A stretch of DNA of 64,000 nt from Trachythela sp. YZ-2020 (GCA_016169945.1 JADLSH010000395.1:10506001-10570000); one strand, 5' to 3'; positions 51,572 to 63,224 are shown, numbered from the stretch's first letter. The notes: a model not told the origin generated them from the sequence alone. Numbers and translations: made by a program.

Positions 51572-53473
51572 TAGCTTTGCCATATACAAACAACGTGAGC
51601 ACAAACAATTGACAGAAACAACTGGCAGGGCAATCGCAACAGCTTATTCCAATTACTGCGATCCCTAAATTTTAGAAACGTAAGACACAAAATAAGGACA
51701 AACTATAAAAGTTATTTTTACAGTGCGATCCACAAGGTCGCTTTCAGGTTGCCAGAGGATGAATAATTTATGACATTTGGAATCTCAAACCTGTGCCTTC
51801 AGCAAACCTGAAATTGGCCCTACAAATAGCACTTTGCAAAAGCACTACTGACCATAACTAAAAACAACACGTTATCGATTTAGTCTGGTCTCGAGCGTGG
51901 TTGCATTTGATTCAAACCGATTTCCATGTTCGTGGATCGTCAATATCGTAATATTTATCTAATGCTACTTTATAGTAGTGATATAGTTTCTTTTTAAACT
52001 CCTTTAAAGATATCATTGTATTGATCGTTAAATCCCTTAGACAATGACTTAATGATATAGGCAAACATGTAGGACTTAACAGACAAAAGTCTTTGAAATT
52101 GAGACATTAGTTCTAGTCTGCAGATCATAGAGATTAGAAATACACAGCATTTATGTCGACAGTAAACTTGTAAAAATCAATCCTTATCCTCGAAATGCGA
52201 TTTATTCAACAGTTTAATATTCACACACACATAACTACTGCATTTAAGGCATGTATCGGTATTTAAACATAATATATTTCAAAATCACGACTGCATATTT
52301 TCTTCCACCCCTTGTAAGCTATATATCTGTTAGTACTCTACATACAAATTTAAATTTGGAAAGGCTGGCTTTTCTACACAATTGTTTGTTCTTGGTAATA
52401 ATCGGCCGTCAATTGCAGTGAGGTCTCGCCCAATTTTGTTAACTGTTTCATTCCTGTTTTGTTACAAATACATGTCAAGTTTGTTTTACCTATATTCTAT
52501 TCATAGCTTTATATGATTACCTATATTCTATTTATAGGTTTACATGAGGATCCTGAAGTCATTGATCTAGAGATATTAGAAACTTCTAGTCTGAGAACAA
52601 GCAGCGACAACACGACAGACAGTGCCAAATCGATGACTCTGCAAGATTTTAGAAAAAATACTGTGGATGAATCCTTGTGTAGGCAAAAGTTCACAGTATC
52701 AAGAGAGGATGGGCTAGAGGAGCTTAAGAAAGACATTCTAGGCTGTTACAAGAATCCACAAATAAAGTTGAAAGCGAAACCGCGTGTCAAATTTGAAGGT
52801 GAGGAAGGTGTAGGAAGTGGACCCATCAGAGAATTTTTGCTTTGTGCAATCAAAATTGTCGAAGATGGATTTAACAATGGCGGAAAGCCAGTTCTGTTTT
52901 TCGAAGGAGAAGATGACCACAAGCTGCCAATGCATGACCAAGCAATGAGGTGCACAGGTGCTTTCAAAGGTATCGGCCGGATCATTGGGCACTGTATCTT
53001 ACACGAAGGTCCAGTTGTATATGGCCTGTCTCCAGCAGTAGTGCAGTACTGGAGATTAACTGCCAAAGGTACCGATGATGATGTTGTCCTGGAAAATCTA
53101 ACTTTTATTTTGCAAGACATACCAGATGTTGACTTAAGAGGGTACATAACAGAGGTAATATATACAGATATAAATTTGTAGACAAAAGAGTGCTTGATAC
53201 TATAAATTATGCATTTATACTACTAGTATATATATATATATATAGATTAAAGTACAACAAGTCAATGTACAACAAATCAATATGCTCTGGTTTTCCATTG
53301 AGCACTTTGCCAAAAGTTTTTATAGCCAACGAAACCAAATCTTATATATATATATATATATAGATATGTGTAGAGTTTAGGTCTGAAACATAAGAGTGCT
53401 GACAACATAGTTAGAGCAAAAGTTTTTCGATAGCCAACTGTTAAAACCAAACAGTGTTGCAGACAAGTTTTTT

Positions 53474-53508
<35 letters not shown>

Positions 53509-55584
53509 GTATATCTGCCACAGGTTGTTTCATCTAAAAATCATTTTCAGGCAGTGACAAATTTCGGAAAAACGGGCTGCTTATATATGCTTCCTGGCGA
53601 AACGTTGGAGTGGGGGGTGAAACAATACATGCATTCATGGCTTTGCATTGTTATGCTGTTTAAGGGAAATTTGTAGCGGTGGCAGCGACACAATATTTTT
53701 TCTTTCAAAATTTTATATATATATATATATAAATGTGTCCTATAAATAGAGGTTTAATTTCGTATACAGCAAATCAAAATCGCTGCAGTGTAAAAACAGA
53801 TTGTAAAAATAATCAATCAAAATTGGTTGTCTAAGATGCACTTAGTATGTCCAATATTAAGAATATTTGGTTGGTTAAAAATAACAAAAAATAATTACAA
53901 CCGATACTGCGGTTGTTTTGGCCAAATAATATTGGTCAAAAAGAGATGACACCAATTTAAATAAGGTTATTTTAACAGTCTGTTTTCACAGTGTTAGTAG
54001 CTAGCTCGTGTATAAATAATGGTGAAAGTTATTGAACGTCACTATCAAGCATTTGAAAGCAGAGGAGAAGTACTGTAACTGCCGCAGGAGTAACAGAAGA
54101 ACTTTACTGTTTTTGTTTTAGCTTGAAAACCTTTCGTTGGATGACGCTGTTCCGACCACGCTGAGAGATGCGATAGCTCCTTATGTTTTTGAGTCAGGCC
54201 TAGACATCGACATGTTGAGTAGCAATAGAAAGCTAATTGTCCAAGGTGTAGTTATGTATAACATTATACATAAGAGAAGAAGAGAATTAGACGACATTGC
54301 GAAGGTAAAGACTAAAATACATGTATTTTTATCGCCCAAGCCAGCTGTGCGTGGACGTCCAATTTTATCATACCGCAATCTCCAATTCTCACATACAAGG
54401 TGCATGTATATATAACATTTGAGAGAAATGACAGTAAGTAGAGTTAATTGTGGAAAGTTCTGAAACTGAATAGAATTTTCACCAAACTGTTTTTAAAGAA
54501 ATAGGTAGACATCGACGTTTTTACAATCACCACATTGTAGATTTCATTAATATTTGAATGCCAAAATAACTTCTTGTCCGCTCCCGTTGCCCAGAAAACG
54601 ATAGGTAAATTATTCCTCACGTTTCCCACATTGCATTGTAATTCATTGTTTGACACCGGCGTGACATAGGCACATCTCAGCATAAGGTCTAGTAAGGACA
54701 GTGATATGTTGTCATCATAAAGTTAACCCAAACGAGATTTGCATCCGTATATGCATATTTAGCGTGCGGGCTGACGCCCCCCAAGTCAACTACATGGCAA
54801 ATCACATGTATGGCAGCATACAACTATTTAGTCGTGGCTGAGTGTGGCGAGCGACATTTGCCCTCACATTTTTGGTAAATCTTTAGCCACAGCACACAGT
54901 ATTCATGAGCCAATTGCGTAAAAATTAAAAACAATGTACTTTTTGGTTGCAGGCATGAATGAAATCGATTTTCTCACATTTATTGGTGACTGCCCGTTAG
55001 ATAGTTTAGAAGATATTTTTCCAAATAGCGCAAGGAGGATCATTACAGCTGATCAATTTAAAGAGGCTGTAGCGTTCGAAGAAAGTGTGGGACACGAAGA
55101 TACGATAATGTGGTTTTACCAATATCTTTGCGAGTTGGAAAAATATGAAGCAGGTATGATGCATGCTATTTTGTTCAGTGACTAAATATTATTAAGGATG
55201 CCATACAAACAGTTTATTAGGTTCCATTTTCTTGCTAAGCCTGATGGTACTGGTTTCCACAAATCCGTTATTGCCACCAAGCAAAACATCAGAATATTTG
55301 TAAAGCCTATTCGCGTTATGACTATTACTATTAAATGTCATATCGCATTTTTAGGGAAACCCTCCATGACAGACTTGTGCTGCATTTGGACAGCAATGAA
55401 CAACCTGCCTCCAAGGAACAGCGGCTTGCTTGCGAAGTTTTGTGGTGGCGACAGTTTGTTCCCTTTTGCAGAGACCTGCTTTTACTCGATGGTACTACCG
55501 ACAGTACATAAATCGTACGAGGAATTTAGGAAATGGATGGACATAGCCTTAAATCATGGATCTATGGGCATAATTCATTCGTGA
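47686..55584 (+). CDS. HECT-type E3 ubiquitin ligase, nine exons, disrupted by nested element
   Basis: Exons by GT/AG and phase: 47686-47763 (start MNPNEINSTRDALLEIAERL; split by the nested element, donor at 49402), 50035-50605, 50881-50988, 51121-51188, 51370-51488, 52538-53154, 54122-54304, 54953-55153, 55355-55584. Exon 2 has frameshifts before its conserved GLGDSTVLFDVDG part. Exon 3 has a C-x2-C...H..H finger (CIECDAAVPM ... HHHSVHG). Exon 5 resembles a CUE/UBA ubiquitin-binding helix set (ASTNEIDYALFNAGGNADVA). Exons 6-9 form the HECT domain: GEEGVGSGPIREF and FKGIGRIIGHCI in the N-lobe, PFAETCFYSMVLP in the C-lobe with the likely catalytic cysteine in ETC. HECT enzymes pass ubiquitin through this cysteine. 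Exons 3-9 are open. In a transposon it may tune host factors or transposase stability (inference). Confidence 0.8.
47960..48379 (+). pseudogene. cysteine-rich (ZAD-like) first exon in the nested element
   Basis: An ATG near 47961 starts MHLDMSKALDTPKRF. A frameshift near 48030 leads to SSCCRLCLNICDVTHVKKLF and NLPQNICRPCQRRLSNYKTF, that is C-x2-C ... C-x2-C with a fixed gap of about 45 residues, similar to ZAD-type zinc modules that bind DNA or dimerise. A basic, serine-rich linker follows, and the exon ends at a consensus donor (ACG|GTAAGTTTG near 48379). Such modules often form the DNA-binding N-terminus of transposases and related proteins; no continuing exon is present before the right TIR. 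Confidence 0.5.
49012..49346 (-). pseudogene. RecQ-like helicase first exon in the nested element
   Basis: A minus-strand frame has LKPKQAKCLEALFNRRDTVA and VLPTGYGKSLIYQLLPTLL: RecQ-type motif 0 (the glutamine of KPKQ) and an intact Walker A (GYGKS). The apparent start at 49346 lies inside the right TIR; the methionine at about 49204 (MFLSCLYSTVNKS) is a better start. After HFAKNK the match ends, as at an exon end, and motif II is absent. Unlike the fragment at 46683 its ATP-binding lysine is kept. Confidence 0.6.
49410..50034. other. intron 1 of the HECT gene
   Basis: AT-rich intron from the donor at 49402 to the acceptor at 50033-50034; nothing else seen. Confidence 0.55.
51489..52537 (+). 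other. intron 5 of the HECT gene with (ATT)n tract
   Basis: Holds an (ATT)n microsatellite at about 51540-51570 followed by sequence that may be a LINE or SINE tail (AGCTTTGCCATATACAAAC). No frame with a domain. Confidence 0.45.
53229..53740. repeat. four (TA)n tracts in a HECT intron
   Basis: (TA)n runs at about 53229-53244, 53343-53362, 53476-53505 and 53710-53730. The stretches between the first three share AAAAGTTTTT.(C/T).ATAGCCAAC.....ACCAAA, so a unit of about 120-130 bp has been multiplied. Confidence 0.65.
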
Positions 55585-56018
55585 TGTAAATTCACCAGTA
55601 TCGGTACGTCGAGTAAAACATTTTAAAGGCCGCAAACAAGACCAGAAAACGTCACGTTTTTTTGTTAATATACACAATATGTACATTACTCCTAGCACTA
55701 TTCTGTTAGCTTATTTTACGATGTTTAACAATAGTATTGTAATAGTATTGTGCATGACAATATGCTTGTACAAGCAGGGTTTTGTATGAAAACAGCTTAC
55801 TGAACCCCTACGTGATCTCACTCAGGTGTAGATAAAACGTAGAGACAGATGACAGTCGCGGGCAGACAGAGGCGCATGTTACCAAATTGAAAAAAACAAA
55901 CAACATTGTACGTAATTAAAACAATTCAGCACATTTTAAAATGTGGACACATGCGAACAGATTATGTACAGAAGTCTGATTCCTTTTGATCTTAGTGTAA
56001 CTGCCCCACCCATTTGCC

Positions 56019-56114
56019 GCACCTCCTAGTTAGTGCACAAAGGAGAGCCATTCGCCCCTGAACGCACAAGGCAACTAGGTGATGGGCTCTCCTTAGCGCA
56101 CTGGCTAGGAGGCG
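56019..56114. repeat. foldback between the two convergent genes
   Basis: Arms of about 31 bp (CACCTCCTAGTTAGTGCAC.. at 56019 and ..GCGCACTGGCTAGGAGGCG to 56114, with AAGGAGAGCC / GGGCTCTCCTT next to the loop) with a few mismatches and a loop of about 34 bases. It lies between the HECT stop (55584) and the transposase stop (56737). Confidence 0.6.
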
Positions 56115-56530
56115 TGACGAGTGCATTCGCGGCGATGGCGGTAATGCTAACATCAAAGTCTGTATACTTCAGTATAGTGATCAGCAGACTTCTGTATAGT
56201 GTTTATTCTGTGATGTGGTTTTGTATTATATCCTATTACAATGTAGGTAGTATTACTATTAATAATTATTGGTAAAATTATCCGACTCCGTTGTCCTTCT
56301 GTTAAAATCTACGTTTTACTTTGTCACTTTCTGAATAACACTGTAAAATCAACTAATTACGTATCAACGTTGACATTGTCTACCAGATGGAATCGACTGC
56401 ACTTATACTGCATGCACATGGTAAACAGTTTAATAAACTTTTTCTTTATCAAAGTACACATAGTATGCCAACTTTTATCAGGCCATTGGGAGTTAAGAAA
56501 TTTCAGATTTTCTTGCCTTTGTTATATTAA

Positions 56531-56720
56531 AGGGGCTCTACAGTCATTTCTTTATGGCGTTGCCACCTTAAGTATTATTTACACTTTTTGCTTCATGTTT
56601 ACTACATGACGTTCGTAATTATTTTGCGTGGTACTACATGTAAGAACTGTCAAAAGAACTTCCGGTGGAGTCCCCTAACTTAAGATAACATAGCCATGTA
56701 AGAATGACCGTAGAGCCCCT
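56531..56720. mobile_element. 190-bp MITE with TTAA duplication
   Basis: Ends AGGGGCTCTACAGTCATT and AATGACCGTAGAGCCCCT, flanked by TTAA (56527-56530, 56721-56724). The AGGG start with TTAA fits Kolobok-type ends. It sits just downstream of the transposase stop. Confidence 0.75.
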
Positions 56721-56736
56721 TTAAGTCAAGCACTAT

Positions 56737-59700
56737 TTAATTGAATGTCACAAGTATATCCAAAATGTTGACAAAAACATCCATTGCGTTGTGAAGTGTG
56801 ACATTTTCCGGTATTTGTCTTAGTATTTCATCAACCTGAGCCGCGCTTAATCCACTTTCAGTTTCTGGCACTTCCACAAGATCCGGCTCAAAATCTCCAG
56901 CAGCCTCTTGCCAATCAATGCCATAATTTTGAAAATCATGCCCTTCCTAGAATTTATTAAAAGATACTGTATAATCCAACAGTATCTAACAAATGCTTCC
57001 AGACATTACATAACAAATGACAAATTGTGCAATAAGTAAAAACTGACAGTGTTTCTTAATGTAGTGGAATTGCTCAGTGACTACGGGCCAATTTTTTTAT
57101 TGGTGGTACACCAATTTCCCAAATCAAGTCACAAAAAATGCATGTGACCATAAAAATTATTTGAGGAGGCCTAAAGCCATCCATCCTCCCACTTCCCCAG
57201 TCCTGTTGCTGCAGACTGGCACTGCTTCTTGCCACCCACATATTGAGAAATAAAGTGATTACCTGGAAAACTTCCCTTCCAATGGTGGATTCTGATCCAG
57301 AGATGGCATTGAGACCTCAGATCCACAACTGCATGGGTGTCTTATTTTGCTCGGTGCGAATTGGGTGTTGAATCCATGCATTTTGCCAACAAGTAATATT
57401 CTTGTTGATAATTGGAAGGAAGATTAAATGAAGGCACCACAGATGAAGCTCATTGCTAGGATTAAGGATTCCAAGTCTTTCCATTTCATAAAATATGTCG
57501 TAGAATACACCAGTGCATCCCTGAAATAAATCTCGCCAAAGCCTTTCGATCCTCTGGTTGTGAACACTTTTTCCTATGTACAGTAGAAAATTAAACACTA
57601 AAGTATTGTATTTTTAATTGCTGCTTTTGAACATGATACACACATGGGTTTGACACAAATGAGCAACTAACAAAGAAATCAGTCAGTTTGAAATCTTTAA
57701 TTTTGCACACACTGTACTCACGGCATCATGTGTTGGGAAATTTAACAAGTTTAGCTTTAACAATAAGTAACTGAAGGGTTTGGTTTGAATAATTATAGGT
57801 GATAAGAGCTGTTTGTTTTTCATAATTTTGGTAAAAACTGGTATTTTATTAACCTGTTATGAAGCTTCCTCTTCCAGGCCCACGTTGTGGATGATTTAAC
57901 ATGTACCATGCAACTTGAACATTTTCTCCTCCCTTGTCTGCTCTAACACGTGATGGCAAACCATAAGTTTCAACCGCATTAATGAAAGCTGTTACAACCG
58001 TGTCTGCTAGGTTATTGTTTGAACCAACAAGGTATACAGGGATCCTGGAATAGCCATCAATGCCTCCATGAATTACAATCCTCCACCTGAGATAATTACA
58101 GTATAATAAATGTAAGTATGATTTTTCTCCTTAACACAATACAATTAATTGTGAGCAGTGCGAGGCAATTAAAGATGTACGGTTTTCTCTGTAGAGTTTT
58201 CAGTTAAAAAGATTGTTCACTCAAATATGAAATTCTGTCAGCCTGTAAAAAGTGTACTATGCAGTCTTGATCACACTATTCACCATAATAACAAAGATGG
58301 CGGTGTCGATTTTACCATGATTCTTTGCAAGCAAAAACATCATAACTTGAAAATACCCAAAAATAACAATTATGAAGACCATAAAAGTTCTAAGAAGTAC
58401 GTTATTGATCCTCAAATTGATGTTACTTAGCAACTCCATCTGTTTTTAGCAGTTATCATAAACACTTTAGGTTTGCAAAGCATTATGGTAAAATCAACAT
58501 CCGCCATCCTTTTTATTATGGTGAAGTATGGCTAGTATAGTATTATGAACTCAATATGTGCTATATGTTCTAACATTGTACCGGTGGTTATCTGTGGTGT
58601 ACAAAAATGAATTATACGTTTACCTTATTAGTTTATGGTTCCCATCAATATGCCACAAGCTTAACGGTCCATGTACGTGGTATCTTCTTCGGATCACCGT
58701 TTGTGACCGACGGTTAATTATGCCAACAGGGTCAGTCCGTACTAATGAATCCCTAATTCTATGCAATTGTACTCGATGTCCTTTGGCAGCTAAAAAGCCT
58801 TTAGTTACTCTGATTCCTGTGTTGGGATTTAAATTTTGCGCTTCTCCAACAAGTTGATCAAGACCGCCATCACTGATGTTACTATAAGTAGCTAGAAAAT
58901 ATACCAGCATATAGGATTGATTTCAAAAGCATTAAATATACTGTACGTACAGAATTGCAATCACAACAGACATACATTGCTCTACAACTTGTTTCTCTGT
59001 TCTAACTTCTTGCATGCTTTGGGGCTCCTAGGCTAGCCTATTTAATAACATCAGTGAGTTCATCCTTGGGAAACATTGGCATTTTAGAGAAAGTTAATGG
59101 CAATTTCTTTACCCATGATGGCATGGTCTGTACATTTATTTATTATATTTATAAAAATGTATAAGGTTTAAAATGCTCAAACCCTCACAAGTGATATACT
59201 CTTGTAATTGCAAGACAACGAGAAGTCTAAATATACTAGAATGAAATTTGTACGTGCAATATTGTAAAAGTTCTGAACATATTTAAGTTGATATAAAAAG
59301 GCAAACTAATTTCATCGTGAAACTGATTCGAGTTGCACCACAAATTTTGACAAATATACTCAAATGATGTACGATCAAAACTTACTATCACAATTAAGAT
59401 TGTTTTTGTCGTTTCTTTTTTCTGGCCCCTCACAAACCTGAGCCTGTCTATGCAGAGCGGTCACCCAAACATGGACCATTACTAATGGTCCAAGGTTGAG
59501 TGGCCAATCAGAATACAGGATTTGTAAGGGACCATGGTTGAGTGTATACTAATTCATATTAGTATACACTCAACCATGGACCATTACATATTCTGTGAAA
59601 TGTGTGATTACAAGAGAATATAACTTGTCAGGGTTTGAGCATTTGAAATCTTAGAAATTTTGACCAGGATTTGTGATGTCACTTTTCTCAAATTCAAATT

Positions 59701-60321
59701 GATTAAAAAAATCCCCACCCTTACCTAGTGACAGACATGTTCGTTATATCCCTTGCCCTCAATGCCCGACCCCCCCGCTTAACTTTGATAGGTGCATAAT
59801 GGGGGGGGGTTGATTAGGGAGGAAAAGGGCAGGGGAGATGTTGAGTTCGATTATAAAAGCATGACATGCCACCTATGTACACACACCTTGGCACTGAATC
59901 TCAATTTACCTGCTACACTTAAGCCAAATGAACTCATCCGTCGCTCCAAAGTTCGTTTGCTGACACCCATCATGCTGCTTATTTCGCCAACTTTAAAACC
60001 TTGTTCCAACAAAAAGATTAATCGTCCCTCGTGTATGTCATATAATGGTTTTCCACGATTTCCGGTGTGAATCCGTGTCAGAGAGGCACAATTGTTTGAG
60101 GCTAAATACCGTCGGTCAAATTGGTTTAAAGTACGGCAAACTCTGTCCACCAATTCTACAGTGGCGTCCTCAATTCCAACATTTACCAGATACCTCTTTA
60201 AGACGTCTAATCGTAAAGCCATTCCCTCAACGCAATCAGGGTCGTCGAGACTATTTAATCGCAGGATTATATCCTCAATAATGTTTAAAGCACCACCAAT
60301 TTCATCATTCCTCACCGCCAT
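56737..60321 (-). CDS. integrase-type (D,D,E) transposase of the 13.7-kb element, five exons
   Basis: Exons with matching phases: 60321-59910, 58891-58624, 58086-57854, 57573-57263, 56946-56737; total 1434 bases, 477 residues. Exon 1: leucine-rich helical region, then [20 protein letters not shown] and [19 protein letters not shown], a helix-turn-helix. Exon 2 ends with [11 protein letters not shown] (first aspartate). Exon 3: [16 protein letters not shown] and [18 protein letters not shown] (second aspartate). Exon 4: [11 protein letters not shown] (glutamate, 36 residues after the second aspartate), fitting the rve fold used to cut and join DNA ends. One in-frame TGA at 57317 in exon 4 lies after the catalytic residues. 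The last exon is acidic. The start lies just inside the right TIR. The same family appears as remnants at 8770 and 16908. Confidence 0.85.
59475..59585. repeat. near-perfect palindromes in transposase intron 1
   Basis: GGACCATGGTTGAGTGTATA..., arms of about 25 bp with one mismatch and a loop of 4 bases (59529-59582). A smaller palindrome TGGACCATTA/CTAATGGTCCA with the same TGGACCATT core lies at 59472-59492. Likely a tiny foldback element and its solo end. Confidence 0.75.
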
Positions 60322-60341
60322 ATTGAAGTCTGTCTGTGCTC

Positions 60342-60829
60342 TGCGCTTCGAGAAAGAAAGCCTGGGCTCTAGTTACGTGGCCGGGGGGGAATTCGACGTG
60401 GCTGTAATTAATATTGGCGGATATTTTACGCGGTGCTAAATCACCGCCAATATTATGTAGGATTCGTTTTCTACCTCTTTTGAAACTTCAATGTTGGAAA
60501 TGAGTTAAATATCTATAGTCCAATTCAAATAAACGATGTGTATTTCAACATCAATTTGCCAACGGCATGCTATTTTTTTTCCACATCAAAATTCAAATTT
60601 ACTTCAATTCATAAACATGTTGAATTCGGAAGGTTAAATTCGAGCGGCATGCCAAATTTGCTCGCATCAATATTCAAATTTACTTCAAATTTAGAAACAT
60701 GTCGAATTTGCCGAGTGTTAATTTGCAGCAGTATGTTGAATTTGAGATGTTCAATGCTGAATTCTACTACAAATCGGAAACATGTTGAATTTAAATCAAC
60801 ATGAATATTGGCGGTAATCTGACGCCATA
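60342..60829 (-). repeat. right terminal inverted repeat
   Basis: Complement of 47128-47629 with few differences. The transposase start codon (60319-60321) lies 21 bases inside it. Confidence 0.9.
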
Positions 60830-60835
60830 ATGATG

Positions 60836-61428
60836 ATGATGTAACTCATCCTTTGCATGTTTGTTTCAAGTTAAAACAGAGCAAACTAAAGATAATTTAC
60901 TATTCAATTTGAGACCAAAAACGGTTTGAAAGCAGCATTCTTTAGGTGCTTGGTGTTATGGTTTGTTTATTATGTATGAACCATTTACATTACACGTAAA
61001 TGGTTCCTTTGCTTGTGAAGGGGAGAGCACTTGCACTCATTGGGTTATTCAGACTATCTGCCTGTGTGTCTAGTTAACCCATTAAGTTGCATTGCACTCT
61101 AATGTGCCCTACAATTATAGGGCACCCTAATGTTCCCTATAAGTATTTTACTCTGTCTAAACAACGATTTTACAACTCAAGGGAGAGCAATGGCACTCGA
61201 TGGGTAAATATCCATGTATTGTTCTCAAACTCACTAATAATTCATGAAGAAAATTCAAAAGAAATCAATATTTAATTATTGTTTTGAAACTAGAGGAAGA
61301 CCTGCTGTAGGAATGGTCTATCAAAATATGATGGTCATGTGATGACATATTGTTTCATGTATTTGTCCACATGATTGAGCATCAACCCTTTAAGTGGCAA
61401 TGCACCCTGATGTGCCCTACTTTAGTAC

Positions 61429-61465
<37 letters not shown>

Positions 61466-62137
61466 GTGGAGATTGCTGCCACTCAGTGGGTTAATTAACT
61501 TATAATGGCACTTTTCAGCACAAAATGGCTATTTTCTTATAGAAACAAAGTGGCTTTAAAATATAATGTACCCACTTATCCTAGGATGATCTGTCACAGC
61601 TTATATAACAATATATTATTCTATAATAGACCTACAGAGAAGGATATGATAACATATTAAGCTGTTAAAATAGTTATTACCTGAAAACATCCTGTCTTAA
61701 GCATAATACCCAGTGTGATAGCTGCACCATTAATCTGAGAATTCCTCTGTTTTAAAAGTACTGATCTGGCTAAGGCCTAGACTTGCTCCAAGTCTTACTT
61801 TATTTGTTTTCTTTCTCGCTCCACTATGTGAATAACATGACGTAGCGGCGGACAGAGCGAGCGAAAGTAAGACTAGTCAACTCCGGATCTGGAAGTAAGC
61901 TGACACAATACTATTCCTATTAAATTCACTGTTCAAAAATGAACAGTGCCGGTGTCTTTGATGGTTGGGCAGGACCAATCAAATCAGCACATGGCGTTCC
62001 CAAGGATCACATGACATTACAAAACACTACAGGGCGGGGGATTCTTATAATTAAGTGGTAGGCATTTCAGAGAAAACTCCAAAAATATAATTATAAATAT
62101 AATTTTATCTCTGTCTTTTTGAAATTCTCACTTCCTA
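60836..62137. other. spacer with three small MITE-like repeats
   Basis: 61076-61206: ends TTAACCCATTAAGTTGCA and TGGCACTCGATGGGTAA. 61385-61494: ends AACCCTTTAAGTGGCA and TGCCACTCAGTGGGTTAA, sharing the TGCCCTAC and TTACTCTGTCTAA core with the first. 61790-61880: arms AGTCTTACTTT and GAAAGTAAGACT with CTCGCTC/GAGCGAG inside. No gene seen. Confidence 0.55.
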
Positions 62138-62628
62138 ATGGCTAGTTCAGACACTCCCATGAAATTAATAGAGTTTTTGTCTCCTTCTTCGAATGATATT
62201 TGTATCATTTGTTTCCAAGACTTTCAAGATAAATACAAAGGCAATGCTTTAAAGCATGGTCACAAAATCCAGCTGTGGGGATCTACAGGGAAAAAAACCG
62301 GTGCATTCTTTGATGTGGAAGAGTATTTAAAATGTACTTTACATACTGCAAAATATCTAAAATGTATCTGCCGTCCATGCTTGAATAAAATAAAGGGCAA
62401 AAACTGCTGGAAGACAATGTCAGGCAAATGGATAACAGCAAAACGAAAGCGAGCGAAACGTTCATGCGAGCACAAGTTAAACAGAATGCTGGCTGAAATA
62501 TTACAATATGTCAAGACAATAAAATATGACGATCACATAAAGCTGAGCTCAGAAACAACACAGCCGAAAGCCAGAAGATTCATCTTATCTAGTAATTTGA
62601 TGAAAAAATACCTCAGAAACAAAGGTAA
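62138..62628 (+). CDS. cysteine-rich zinc-module protein, first exon
   Basis: ATG at 62138 starts MASSDTPMKLIEFLSPSSN. A C-x2-C pair (DICIICFQDF) and a second pair (CICRPCLNKIKG) are separated by about 60 residues, an arrangement like the exon in the nested element at 47960. A strongly basic stretch follows (AKRKRAKRSCEHKLNRM), then LSSNLMKKYLRNKG and a donor AAAG|GTAAGG near 62628. The open frame runs only a few codons further. It looks like the DNA-binding first exon of a larger gene; no second exon is recognised before the oppositely oriented hAT gene. Confidence 0.5.
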
Positions 62629-62639
62629 GGTTTAACAAT

Positions 62640-63220
62640 TTATAGAACGCAACCTCTCAGATTCTGTTGTTTGTTGAATTGCGTATAATAAACAATCGCA
62701 AGATGCGGTTCGACACTGAACATCTGTATGGTATTTATGATAATTGTTGTCGCATTTTATAGTTTACTGTCTAAACGACTTAAATAAATTAATTCATAAG
62801 ACATAACATATTATCTAATAAATGGAACAACTTTCGATTTAGAGTAGAGTATCAGACATGCCAACATTTGGAGTAAGCAAAGAGGGAGATGAGATCCTAG
62901 CAGGGTCCGGGGGCATGTCCCCCCGGGAAAATTTTGGAGCTCTGTAATGGCATTTCCTGCATTTTGAGGGCACTTTGTAGGCAAGCTATAAAGGACCATA
63001 GGGCAGCTTCAAGTGGATTTAGTTCCAGGAAGCATGATTCTAGCTAACCATCTTAATTTAGATATATTTTCTGAAATGATCTCATAGATTAGTATTTGAA
63101 GAAATACCAGATAGTGACTTTGAAATGTAACATATATTAATTCCAACTATACAATATTACAACAAAGACAGTCATACATAGCATCAGTTAAATGTGGCAA
63201 AAGCAAAGCTAATTAAAGTC
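62640..63220. other. spacer with repeat-like block, no gene
   Basis: 62860-62960 contains GGGTCCGGGGGCATGTCCCCCCGGGAAAATTT-type GC-rich sequence, similar in style to the repeat around 1990-2110. No frame with a domain. Confidence 0.35.
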
Positions 63221-63224
63221 TCCT

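Larger units (their letters stand above)
47128..60829. mobile_element. 13.7-kb TIR transposon with HECT ligase and integrase-type transposase
   Basis: Terminal inverted repeats of about 500 and 488 bp (47128-47629, 60342-60829) begin TATGGCGTCAGATTACC. ATGATG directly flanks both sides (47122-47127, 60830-60835), giving a 6-bp target duplication, though the right side lies in a short (ATG)n run. Inside, two spliced genes converge: a HECT ubiquitin ligase on plus and a D,D,E integrase-type transposase on minus. Each gene starts close to or in a TIR, which could then also serve as promoter. A nested element sits at 47764-49394. The integrase-like transposase and 6-bp duplication recall the IS3EU group, but I cannot confirm the family. 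Confidence 0.85.

Noticed and set aside
52521..53147. Minus-strand frames across the HECT exon
   Set aside because: They are shadows of exon 6, which has splice sites and HECT motifs on the plus strand.
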